Below, piece after piece: positions 7,565 to 15,060 of a stretch of DNA of 35,441 bases. The notes below the pieces were generated by a model, which did not search any database, was not told where the DNA came from, and saw only the letters and a list, made by a program, of their open reading frames with translations. Position 1 is the stretch's first letter, and the number at the start of each line of letters is the position of its first letter. Position numbers and translations under genes: made by a program. Origin of the DNA: Verrucomicrobiota bacterium. GTDB lineage: Bacteria > Verrucomicrobiota > Verrucomicrobiia > Chthoniobacterales > UBA10450. The stretch is from contig QHOI01000049.1 in assembly GCA_003218705.1 (NCBI GenBank), positions 1 to 35,441 on the forward strand, given 5' to 3'.

Positions 7565-8726
7565 GGAAATTTCCGAACGCGCTGCCCAACTGACTCCCTC
7601 ACTCACGCTTTCGATCGACAGCAAAGCAAAAGCGATGAAGGCCGAGGGAATTGACGTTTGCGGCTTCGGAGCGGGTGAGCCGGATTTTGATACGCCGGAA
7701 CACATCAAAGCCGCGGCGATTGAAGCGCTCCAGGCCGGTTTCACCAAATACACGCCGAGCGCAGGCATTCCGGAATTGCGTGCGGCCATCGCGGAAAAAT
7801 TAGCAGCGGACAACGGACTGACTTATCGCCCGGGTCAGGTGGTGGTCAGCAACGGAGCCAAGCACTCCTGTTACAACGCGATTCTGGCCACGTGTCAGCC
7901 CGGCGATGAAGTGGTCATTCCCGCGCCCTACTGGGTCAGTTATCCCGACATGGTGCGCCTGGTCGGCGCCGAACCGGTGATCGTGCCGACGATGGAACGG
8001 AATAATTGGAAAATGCGTCCGGAAGATTTTGAAAACGCGATGACGCCGCGAACGAAGATGTTGATCATGAACACTCCGTGCAATCCAACCGGGTCGGTTT
8101 ACACCCGCGAAGAACTGGAGGCAATTGTCGAGGTCGCCAGCGGCGAGGACATTTACATTTTGTCCGACGAAATTTACGAGAAACTCGTTTACGACGATGC
8201 CAAGCACGTCAGCATCGCGTCGCTCTCGAAAGAAGCTTACGATCTGACCATCACCGTCAACGGATTCAGCAAATCCTACGCGATGACCGGGTGGCGGCTC
8301 GGTTATCTGGCGGCTCCGGAAGCAGTGGCGAAAGCGGTCGATTCAATTCAAAGTCATACCACCGCGAATCCATCCTCGTTCTCGCAGCGGGGCGCGCTCG
8401 CCGCGTTGAAAGGAGATCAGCAGGCGGTCTCTGACATGCGCGAGGAATTCGACATGCGACGCAATTACATGATCGATCGCCTCTCCAAAATTCCAAACGT
8501 GACCGCGGTCAAACCGCAGGGCGCGTTTTATGTTTTACTCAACGTCAGTCAGCTCGGGCTCACCTCGCAAAATTTTGCCGACCGATTGCTCAGCAAAGCA
8601 AACGTGGCCGTCGTGCCGGGCGCGGCCTTTGGTGATGATCGCACCATCCGGCTCAGCTACGCGACCAGCATCGACATCATCAAAAAAGGTCTCGATCGGT
8701 TGCAAGATTTCTGCCGAACGCTCTAA
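7563..8726 (+). CDS. aspC: Class I pyridoxal-phosphate aminotransferase, aspartate aminotransferase type
   Basis: A 387-residue PLP enzyme of the prokaryotic aspartate aminotransferase subgroup (Thermus/Bacillus AspC type). Visible motifs: GFGAGEPDFDTPEHIK, YTPSAGIPELRAAIA, NGAKHSCYNAI, PAPYWVSYPDMV, NTPCNPTGSVY, LSDEIYEKLVYD, the PLP-binding lysine near residue 236 in GFSKSYAMTGWRLGYL, and FADRLL..VAVVPGAAFG at the end. It most likely interconverts aspartate/oxaloacetate with glutamate/2-oxoglutarate; a role with prephenate is possible for this subgroup. The ATG at 7563 sits inside a motif copy (AAGATCGACATGG). The TAA stop overlaps the first bases of a palindromic element. Confidence 0.92.
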   Translation: MEISERAAQLTPSLTLSIDSKAKAMKAEGIDVCGFGAGEPDFDTPEHIKAAAIEALQAGFTKYTPSAGIPELRAAIAEKLAADNGLTYRPGQVVVSNGAKHSCYNAILATCQPGDEVVIPAPYWVSYPDMVRLVGAEPVIVPTMERNNWKMRPEDFENAMTPRTKMLIMNTPCNPTGSVYTREELEAIVEVASGEDIYILSDEIYEKLVYDDAKHVSIASLSKEAYDLTITVNGFSKSYAMTGWRLGYLAAPEAVAKAVDSIQSHTTANPSSFSQRGALAALKGDQQAVSDMREEFDMRRNYMIDRLSKIPNVTAVKPQGAFYVLLNVSQLGLTSQNFADRLLSKANVAVVPGAAFGDDRTIRLSYATSIDIIKKGLDRLQDFCRTL

Positions 8727-8814
8727 GGTGGAACGCGCTCTCCGAACGCGTCGCTAATATTTGCGGCTGAGCCGCCTTATCTTAACATCGCCCTCGGAGA
8801 GGCCGATCCACCTT
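8725..8814. repeat. Palindromic 3'-end element 1 (after aspC)
   Basis: Outer arms GGTGGAACGCGCTCTCCG (8727-8744) and CGGAGAGGCCGATCCACC (8795-8812) are complementary at 16 of 18 positions, and the pairing extends outward through AAGGTGG/CCACCTT. Inside lies a perfect GCGGC-TGA-GCCGC hairpin (8763-8775). The element begins inside the aspC TAA and ends eight bases before the GH57 ATG, filling almost the whole gap. It could be a transcription terminator, an mRNA-stabilising structure, or a mobile palindrome of the REP class. Confidence 0.7.
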
Positions 8815-8822
8815 CCACCTTC

Positions 8823-10409
8823 ATGTCCGGTCACCTCGCGCTCATTCTTCACGCGCACTTGCCATTCGTTCGGCATCCCGAACACGAGCATTTTCTCGAG
8901 GAAGACTGGCTCTTCGAGGCGATCACCGAAACTTACATTCCGCTGCTGCAAATGATGCAGCGACTCGTGAACGACAGCGTTCCGTTTAAACTCACGATGT
9001 CGCTCACCCCAACGCTGTGCGCGATGTTACAGGACGAACTTTTGCGCGAGCGCTACGTCCGGCATTTAGATCTTCTAATCGATCTCGCGCTGCGCGAGCG
9101 AAAACGTAACCGCAACCAGCCCGAGCTAGCCGAGTTGTCCGAATTTTACTTTGAATTGTTTTCGGCCAGCCGCCGTTTCTTTGTTGATGAATGGAAAGGC
9201 GATTTGCTCGCGGCGTTTCGACAACTGCGCGACGCGGGAGCGCTCGAGATCATCGGCTGCGCGGCCACGCACGGATTGCTTCCGCTGATTCAACAGCAAT
9301 CACCGGCAGCGGCCCGTGCGCAACTTCTCATTGGACGTGACGCGCATGTCGATCTCTTCCAAGCCGATCCCACGGGCCTTTGGCTGCCTGAATGTGCATA
9401 TGCCCCCGGGCTCGACACGATTTTGCAGGAAGCGAATATTCGATGGTTCGTTCTAGACGCGCACGGATTGTTGTTTGGAAATCCGCAGCCGCAGCGCGCG
9501 ATTTATGCGCCATGTTATACACGCGCAGGTCCAGCTGCGTTCGCGCGCGATCGCGATTCGAGCCGCCAGGTTTGGAGCGCGGAGGAAGGTTACCCCGGCG
9601 ATCCGGCATATCGCGAATTTTATCGCGACGTCGGTTTCGATCTTCCGCTTGAACATTTGGGGCCGATCGCGCGCGGTGTGCGGAAATTTTCCGGTGTGAA
9701 ATATCACCGCATCACTGGTCGGAAAGGCGAAAAACAGTTCTATGATCGAGCCGCGGCCGAAAAAGCCGCTGACGCGCACGCCACCCATTTCGTGGAACAA
9801 CGCCGGGCACAATTGGGACAGCTCGCCGCCGTTGATGTCGATCCAATCCTAGTCGTGCCGTTCGATGCGGAATTATTCGGCCACTGGTGGTTTGAGGGAC
9901 CGCGCTTTCTCGAATTGTTCATCCGCAAGGCCGCGTTCGATCAAAGGGAATTTCGCCTAACGACTCCGAGCGAATATTTGGTGATGCATCCGACCCAACA
10001 AACAATCGAGCCCGGAGCGTCGACCTGGGGCGACAAAGGCCATCTTGAAGTCTGGATCGACAAAAATAGTTCATGGATTTATCCGCATTTGCACGCGGCG
10101 GCGCAGCGGATGACCAACGTGGCAAACGCGCACAAGAATGATTCGAGCGAGCTCAATGATCGCGTTCTCAAGCAACTGGCCCGAGAGCTGTTACTCGCGC
10201 AAGCGAGCGACTGGGCGTTCTTGATGCGAACAGGCACGGCCCGTGAGTACGCAAGCAAGCGGACAATCGATCACCTCGCCCGCTTCAATAAACTGCACGA
10301 TCAGTTCGCGGCCGGGCAACTGAATGAAAAATTTCTGGCTGATTGCGAATGGCGCGACAACCTTTTCCCGAACCTGAATTGGCGGTATTACTGTAGCGGC
10401 GGTCTATGA
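8823..10409 (+). CDS. GH57 1,4-alpha-glucan branching enzyme
   Basis: A 528-residue glycoside hydrolase family 57 protein with a C-terminal DUF1957-type region, the layout of GH57 glycogen branching enzymes, which move alpha-1,4 segments to alpha-1,6 positions in cytoplasmic glycogen. The start HLALILHAHLPFVRHPE holds the conserved HAHLP motif. The nucleophile is Glu190 in GLWLPECAYAPG; the acid/base is Asp348 in VVPFDAELFGHWWFEGPRFLE. A conserved aromatic stretch (STWGDKGHLEVWID) follows, then the C-terminal helical domain (LARELLLAQASDWAFLMRTGTAREYASKR). The last five codons (CSGGL) and the stop lie inside palindromic element 2, so its native C-terminus probably ended at WRYY. No other glycogen gene is in view. 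Confidence 0.92.
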   Translation: MSGHLALILHAHLPFVRHPEHEHFLEEDWLFEAITETYIPLLQMMQRLVNDSVPFKLTMSLTPTLCAMLQDELLRERYVRHLDLLIDLALRERKRNRNQPELAELSEFYFELFSASRRFFVDEWKGDLLAAFRQLRDAGALEIIGCAATHGLLPLIQQQSPAAARAQLLIGRDAHVDLFQADPTGLWLPECAYAPGLDTILQEANIRWFVLDAHGLLFGNPQPQRAIYAPCYTRAGPAAFARDRDSSRQVWSAEEGYPGDPAYREFYRDVGFDLPLEHLGPIARGVRKFSGVKYHRITGRKGEKQFYDRAAAEKAADAHATHFVEQRRAQLGQLAAVDVDPILVVPFDAELFGHWWFEGPRFLELFIRKAAFDQREFRLTTPSEYLVMHPTQQTIEPGASTWGDKGHLEVWIDKNSSWIYPHLHAAAQRMTNVANAHKNDSSELNDRVLKQLARELLLAQASDWAFLMRTGTAREYASKRTIDHLARFNKLHDQFAAGQLNEKFLADCEWRDNLFPNLNWRYYCSGGL

Positions 10410-10450
10410 CCGTCGCTGAATTAGTGCGACGCTCGCAGAGTGCCGCTACA
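10392..10450. repeat. Palindromic 3'-end element 2 (GH57 gene end)
   Basis: Outer arms TGTAGCGGC (10392-10400) and GCCGCTACA (10442-10450) are perfectly complementary. Between them are three small hairpins: CGGTC-TAT-GACCG, GTCGC..GCGAC and CTC-GCA-GAG. The GH57 stop codon (10407-10409) is inside. The next gene starts six bases after the element ends. Confidence 0.8.
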
Positions 10451-10455
10451 GAAGA

Positions 10456-11166
10456 ATGAAGAAAAAATACGCTTCAATTTTGATTGTCTTTGCGATTGGC
10501 GGCATTGCTCTCGCCCAAGAGTCGCCTTCGCCGATTCCATCGCCGTCGGCATCACCAGAGCAAACTCCGTCGCCGTCGCCATCACCGTCAGCAACCGCAG
10601 GGCGAAGCGTCGCGCTCCGGTTTGTTCCACCGCCGATGGAAGGAACGATCAGCCTCGGGATTTTTGATTCGAACGACAAACTCGTCCGCGTTCTCCACCG
10701 TGAATCAAAGGTCGACAATTTCACAATTGATGAGAATTCGCTCAAGACGACCTGGGATGGAAAGAACGACGCCGGCGAAGATTTGCCGACGGGGAAATAT
10801 CGGGCCCGCGGCTATACGGTTGGGCGTCTAAAGGTGGACGACCTTGGCAAAGTGGAGGCGCCTCCAAACGGGGCAGCCGATCATGTCTCCGTAAAACTGG
10901 TGACGAACCCGCTCGTGAGCGATACGCGATCGGTCATGGAACTTGGCGTCGGCTTCGATAGTAAAGGAAGTTTCCTGAAAACGATGGACGGATTGCCGCT
11001 GGCGACGATGAATGAAACACCGAATCTGACTCGCGTTTCGATCGCAAAAGAGGGCGAGAAAGCCGCCGATATTTGGCAGGATGACGGATCTGCGGTCGAA
11101 CATCTTCGCGTGTCGAACATCGACAAGATGATGGCATTTGATTGTGGTTTTTTTGAGCTCAGGTAG
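10456..11166 (+). CDS. Secreted protein with Pro/Ser-rich linker and FlgD-type Ig-like domain
   Basis: A 236-residue protein of unknown function. The signal peptide covers residues 1-20 (MKKKYASILIVFAIGGIALA). A low-complexity P/S repeat linker follows (about 22-48, SPSPIPSPSASPE). Then comes a domain with SLGIFDSNDKLVRVLHRES and TWDGKNDAGEDLPTGKYRARGYTVG, the FlgD Ig-like (CHU-type) signature. The remainder looks like the start of a larger beta-rich extracellular region. The gene is enclosed by repeats: its ATG is six bases after element 2 and its TAG lies within element 3, so the protein may be truncated relative to homologues. A weak purine stretch (GAAGA) precedes the ATG. Likely periplasmic or surface exposed. 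Confidence 0.72.
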   Translation: MKKKYASILIVFAIGGIALAQESPSPIPSPSASPEQTPSPSPSPSATAGRSVALRFVPPPMEGTISLGIFDSNDKLVRVLHRESKVDNFTIDENSLKTTWDGKNDAGEDLPTGKYRARGYTVGRLKVDDLGKVEAPPNGAADHVSVKLVTNPLVSDTRSVMELGVGFDSKGSFLKTMDGLPLATMNETPNLTRVSIAKEGEKAADIWQDDGSAVEHLRVSNIDKMMAFDCGFFELR

Positions 11167-11217
11167 GGGCGGTTCACCGAACCGCCCGCGGGCGATTGAG
11201 GTCAATCGCCCCTACCT
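11161..11217. repeat. Palindromic 3'-end element 3 (three-way-junction fold)
   Basis: Outer arms AGGTAGGGG and CCCCTACCT are perfectly complementary. Inside are two perfect hairpins: CGGTTC-ACC-GAACCG (extendable to GGGCGGTTC/GAACCGCCC) and GGGCGATTGA-GG-TCAATCGCCC. Together they can form a three-way junction. The TAG stop of the upstream gene (11164-11166) is part of the left outer arm. No T-tract follows. Confidence 0.88.
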
Positions 11218-11255
11218 ACTAGCCATCATGGCATATCTTTGTTTAGTTAGGCGTT

Positions 11256-12584
11256 ATGGCTTCGGCGCCTGAATTTCAACACACGCTATCGAAAGCTGCC
11301 GGTTTCAGCGGCATGTCGCTGCACACGGGCGAGAAAGTTTCGCTGAAGCTGCATCCGGCGCCGGCCAATCACGGAATTAAATTCAAGCGCAAGGATTTGC
11401 CGGACGAGCCCACGATCGACGCCAAGATCGATAATCTCAAAATGGTCGAGCGCGCGACGACGATCGGTGAAGGATCGATGCGCGTGCATACGGTCGAGCA
11501 TGTGCTGGCAGCGTTATCGGCGATGGGGGTGGACAACGCGATCGTAGAAATGGACGCGAATGAACCGCCAATCGGCGACGGAAGCGCGAAAGCATATGTC
11601 GATGTAATCAAACGCGCAGGCGTTTCGGCACAGGAAGCGTCGCGAAAATTCTTTCACGTTCGCGAACCGATGCACATCGAAACGAAAACGGGCGCAATGC
11701 TCGTCCTGCTACCGGACAACAACGGCTTGCGGATTTCGTGCACCCAAGCCGGGCCGAACAATCGTTTCACGCAATTCATGTCGACCGACATCGTACCGGA
11801 ACTCTTCGAGCGCGAGATCGCGCCGGCCCGGACGTTTGTTTACTACGAAGAGGTCGAGTCGTTGATGGAGAAAAATTTGATCAAGGGCGGTAGTCTGGAA
11901 AATGCGGTGGTGGTGCGCGGCGACGCAGTCTTGAGCAAAGAGCCGTTGCGTTTTCAGGACGAATTCGTCCGACACAAAATCCTCGACATTGTCGGCGACC
12001 TCGCGCTGGTCGGCTGTCGGATTCGTGGTCACCTCATCGCGGTCAAACCCGGGCACGCGGCGAATGCAGAATTAGCTCGCGCGATCGCGAACGAACAATC
12101 GCGTCGCGACACCCTGGCGGTGCCGCGAGTTGTGCCGAAAGGCATCGGCGGCCTCGACAGCGAAGAGATCATGCAGATCTTACCACATCGTTATCCCTTT
12201 TTGATGGTCGACCGCATCATCAGCTTCGACGAAAGCGGGACGAAATGCATCGGCGTCAAATCGGTCACGATCAACGAACCGTTTTTCCAGGGACACTTTC
12301 CGGGCCATCCGGTGATGCCGGGTGTGATGCAGGTGGAAGCTATGGCGCAGGTCGCGAGTTTGTTGCTGTTCAAGCTTGCGAAAACCACCAGCCGGATCGG
12401 TTATTTCATGAGCGCGGACGACGTGAAGTTTCGCAAGCCGGTGATGCCGGGCGACACGATGTTCATTCACGCTGAGTTGACGAAAGCGCGCGGTGAGCGG
12501 TTAGCAAAAGCGAAGTGCCATTGCGTAGTGAATGACGCGATTGTTTCCGAAGGCGAATTGATGTTCACGTTTCTCGATCGATGA
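11256..12584 (+). CDS. lpxC/fabZ: Bifunctional LpxC-FabZ fusion: UDP-3-O-acyl-GlcNAc deacetylase / 3-hydroxyacyl-ACP dehydratase
   Basis: A 442-residue fusion. LpxC (about 1-285) does the committed zinc-dependent deacetylation of lipid A synthesis. It shows GFSGMSLHTGEKV, the catalytic/zinc pair Glu81-His82 in HTVEHVLAAL, PIGDGSAKAYVD, RTFVYYEE, zinc ligands His240 and Asp244 in FVRHKILDIVGD, and His267 in KPGHAAN. FabZ (about 303-442) dehydrates 3-hydroxyacyl-ACP, with ILPHRYPFLMVDR, catalytic His347 in GHFPGHPVMPG and Glu361 in VEAMAQ, at the same 14-residue spacing as E. coli FabZ. All key residues are present, so both halves should be active. The fusion is known from Bacteroidota and related groups. 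Its stop overlaps the lpxA ATG by four bases. Confidence 0.96.
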   Translation: MASAPEFQHTLSKAAGFSGMSLHTGEKVSLKLHPAPANHGIKFKRKDLPDEPTIDAKIDNLKMVERATTIGEGSMRVHTVEHVLAALSAMGVDNAIVEMDANEPPIGDGSAKAYVDVIKRAGVSAQEASRKFFHVREPMHIETKTGAMLVLLPDNNGLRISCTQAGPNNRFTQFMSTDIVPELFEREIAPARTFVYYEEVESLMEKNLIKGGSLENAVVVRGDAVLSKEPLRFQDEFVRHKILDIVGDLALVGCRIRGHLIAVKPGHAANAELARAIANEQSRRDTLAVPRVVPKGIGGLDSEEIMQILPHRYPFLMVDRIISFDESGTKCIGVKSVTINEPFFQGHFPGHPVMPGVMQVEAMAQVASLLLFKLAKTTSRIGYFMSADDVKFRKPVMPGDTMFIHAELTKARGERLAKAKCHCVVNDAIVSEGELMFTFLDR

Positions 12585-13360
12585 GCGACGTGCAGATTCA
12601 TCCGACGGCGATTGTCGATCCTGGCGCGCAAATCGGTGCGAGAACAATGATCGGGCCGTACTGCGTGATCGGCCCGAACGTCGTGCTGGGGCAAAGCTGC
12701 TGGCTGCAACATCACGTGACTTTGGCGGGGCCGATGCGCACCGGCGCTAAAAATAAATTTTACGCCTACTGCTCGATCGGTCAGCAAACGCAGGACCTGA
12801 AATACGCGGGCGAGCCGACCTATCTGGAAATTGGCGATGAAAATACGTTTCGCGAATTCGTTACCGTAAATCGGAGCACGACCAGCGATGGCAAAACGCA
12901 AATCGGCAGTCGGGGAAATTTTCTGGCTTACAGCCACATCGGGCACGATTGCACCGTTGGAAACGAAGTCGTCTTTTCCAATAATGGAACACTGGCCGGA
13001 CATGTGCAGGTCGGCGACAACGCGGTCATGGGCGGACTCACCGCGGTCCACCAATTTTGCCGCATCGGCCGCTTCGCCATCACCGGTGGTTGCTCGAAGA
13101 TTGTTCAGGACATTCCGCCGTTCATGATCGCAGACGGAAATCCAGCCGAGATTCGCGGCGTCAACTTGGTGGGCTTGGAACGGAAAAGTTTTCCAGCGGA
13201 AAGGGTGAAGTGGATCAAGGAGGCCTTCCGCCTGATCTACCGTTCTAAATATAATACGGGCCAGGCGCTGGAAGCGGTCCGAAAGGAACTGCCGCAGAAC
13301 GAAGAGGTTCGCGAAATAGTCGAATTCATCGAAAAGACCGAGCGCGGAATCATTCGTTAG
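12581..13360 (+). CDS. lpxA: UDP-N-acetylglucosamine O-acyltransferase (LpxA)
   Basis: First enzyme of lipid A synthesis, transferring a 3-hydroxyacyl chain from ACP to UDP-GlcNAc. At 259 residues it matches the family length. The left-handed beta-helix of hexapeptide repeats runs from IHPTAIVDPGAQIG through about residue 190. The catalytic His lies in YSHIGHDCTVGNEV; GDNAVMGGLTAVHQFCRIGRFAITGG is typical. A C-terminal helical domain follows (RLIYRSKYNTGQALEAV). The ATG overlaps the lpxC/fabZ stop (ATGA), so the two are co-translated. It ends 14 bases before the convergent TIGR03790 gene. Confidence 0.96.
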   Translation: MSDVQIHPTAIVDPGAQIGARTMIGPYCVIGPNVVLGQSCWLQHHVTLAGPMRTGAKNKFYAYCSIGQQTQDLKYAGEPTYLEIGDENTFREFVTVNRSTTSDGKTQIGSRGNFLAYSHIGHDCTVGNEVVFSNNGTLAGHVQVGDNAVMGGLTAVHQFCRIGRFAITGGCSKIVQDIPPFMIADGNPAEIRGVNLVGLERKSFPAERVKWIKEAFRLIYRSKYNTGQALEAVRKELPQNEEVREIVEFIEKTERGIIR

Positions 13361-13374
13361 CGCGACGCAATAAA

Positions 13375-14958
13375 TTAACGCGCGCGCGGTGTCGGCGTCG
13401 CTGATACACCGCGCAAGTCCTGTTCGACACTTCTGAGCAGCGGCGCCGCGGGCGCGTCGCCGGCGATTCGCAACGTGCTGCGGATCAGATCAACGCCGCG
13501 TTTTGGCTTGTTGAGCTTCTTCCAGGCATCGGCCTCTTCGAGCACAACTCGCAGAATATCGTCGCGGCTCGAATAGCAGGTGCGCGCCTGGCCAAAGTAG
13601 CTGGTGGCTCCAGCCAGATTTCCATCACCCGCCTCCATCAGCCCGAGGTCTTCGATCATTGGACAATTGTGCGCACGTGAGGCGGCCTGGCGCGCCAGCA
13701 AGCGATACTGACCCGACCCGTTCGTAAAATTTCGCACGGCAAAATCATGATAACTTTTCCAGCTGTTGGCTTTCCCCGAATCGGCCGTCGACTCCAGCTG
13801 CAGCCAGGCTAAATAAGGCCGGTAGAGCGGATCGCCTACCATGACTGACATCCAGGAGAGCGCCTCAGTCGCGGCATAAGCGCTTTCGGCAAAGGTGAAG
13901 CCGTGAAGCAGACGGTCGTTCAGAATGTTCGGATGCGTCGTCAATTGCAGGTAAGGCTCGTAAACGTTGCCAACGCTCGCGGCCGCGCCATGGGAGACGA
14001 GTGGGCCGACCCAGTTTGCATTTCGGTCGCGCAACGTGTTCGCACTGAACGAATGGATATGCATCGCCACCGCCCCCGGCACAAAATGGAAGTCTGGGTG
14101 GGCGAATGGCCCGGCCACATTCGGATAGTACCAGCCGTAATACAGCGCGCAGTCCGTGATGGGATAACCCTCCGGAAAAATCCCGGGGACCGGACTCTGA
14201 TACACCACCGGGATTCCAACTTTGTGGAGTTGCTGTGGAATTTCCGCTAGCCATTGGTCGCCTATTTCGTAACCGGCCGAGGGACCATGCGAACTATCGA
14301 CGTAGGCGCGCCCCCAAAGCCCAGTTCTCTCGGCCGCAACCGAATCGATGATCATTTGTCGCACTGTTGCCACGCTGGGGGCATCCAGTCGGCAAACGAG
14401 TAGGAGCGCGACGTCATCCCATTGATCGATCGAGCGAAAACTCTTGAAATAACTATTCAGCTTCGCGCCAGAAATCTTCGGCGAGAAATAACCGAGGGTT
14501 GCAATCTCGGAATCGACCGAAGCTTCGTTGCGGCCGTCGATCGGTCCGCCGGCTGATTCGTCGCCGGGGTATGGCACAGCAGTCGGCTTAATTTTCAGTG
14601 GCATCCCTTTAATCAGGGCAACGAAACGAATCGATGTTGAGAGGACGGCGTCTTGATGTTCAGCCGTTTCGCGGATGGTCCACCACTTTCGTGATTTGAA
14701 AGCTTCGCGAAGCGGTTCGGCAATTTTGCCATCGTACTCTTCCCGAGTGATTTCCTCGTCCACCGAGCACGTGACCCCGATGATGTGATCAGATACGATG
14801 CCGCGTTGTTTTGCATAGAATCTCGCCAGCTCCGGCGAGTCCGGCGCCGATTTGTTGTAAACAACGATTGTCGAGGTCGCGAGCGGCTGTTCAGCGCGAA
14901 CCTGAATCACAACCGTGAAGACGACGAGCAAAGCGAGAAATGATCTATGATGACTCAT
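13375..14958 (-). CDS. TIGR03790-family secreted protein of unknown function
   Basis: A 527-residue protein with a signal peptide (MSHHRSFLALLVVFTVVIQVRA). It matches the TIGR03790 pattern: TIVVYNKSAPDSPELARFYAKQRGI, ITREEYDGKIAEPLREAF, RFVALIKGMPLKI, DGRNEASVDSEIA, GRAYVDSSHG, DCALYYGWYYPNVAGPF, GAVAMHIHSFSANTLRD, and VSHGAAASVGNVYEPYLQLT with the MVGDPLYRPY motif. The Ser/His/Asp-rich clusters and chain order recall a secreted hydrolase fold, but no activity is established. The last about 130 residues look like helical, TPR-like repeats. It is monocistronic on the minus strand, between lpxA and recN. Likely periplasmic or exported. Confidence 0.82.
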   Translation of the reverse strand: MSHHRSFLALLVVFTVVIQVRAEQPLATSTIVVYNKSAPDSPELARFYAKQRGIVSDHIIGVTCSVDEEITREEYDGKIAEPLREAFKSRKWWTIRETAEHQDAVLSTSIRFVALIKGMPLKIKPTAVPYPGDESAGGPIDGRNEASVDSEIATLGYFSPKISGAKLNSYFKSFRSIDQWDDVALLLVCRLDAPSVATVRQMIIDSVAAERTGLWGRAYVDSSHGPSAGYEIGDQWLAEIPQQLHKVGIPVVYQSPVPGIFPEGYPITDCALYYGWYYPNVAGPFAHPDFHFVPGAVAMHIHSFSANTLRDRNANWVGPLVSHGAAASVGNVYEPYLQLTTHPNILNDRLLHGFTFAESAYAATEALSWMSVMVGDPLYRPYLAWLQLESTADSGKANSWKSYHDFAVRNFTNGSGQYRLLARQAASRAHNCPMIEDLGLMEAGDGNLAGATSYFGQARTCYSSRDDILRVVLEEADAWKKLNKPKRGVDLIRSTLRIAGDAPAAPLLRSVEQDLRGVSATPTPRAR

Positions 14959-15028
14959 TTAAAGCGATTAGCTTTCGGAGTTGAAAGTTCGGTCGTCCGT
15001 GTTTGAAATCTTCAACAGCGCCGCATTC

Positions 15029-15056
15029 TCAACTCTCAACCCTCAACTCTCAACCT
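15029..15056 (+). repeat. Short tandem repeat just upstream of recN
   Basis: Two 14-base units, TCAACTCTCAACCC and TCAACTCTCAACCT (13 of 14 identical), end four bases before the recN ATG. GAGTTGA at about 14980 is complementary to the TCAACTC core, so a weak stem is possible. There is no ordinary ribosome site between the repeat and the ATG. Confidence 0.75.
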
Positions 15057-15060
15057 TTCC

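Noticed and set aside
10525-10602. P/S codon repeats in the Ig-like protein as a CRISPR or minisatellite
   Set aside because: The periodicity is in-frame proline/serine coding (TCGCCG-type codons) forming a linker; there are no spacers.
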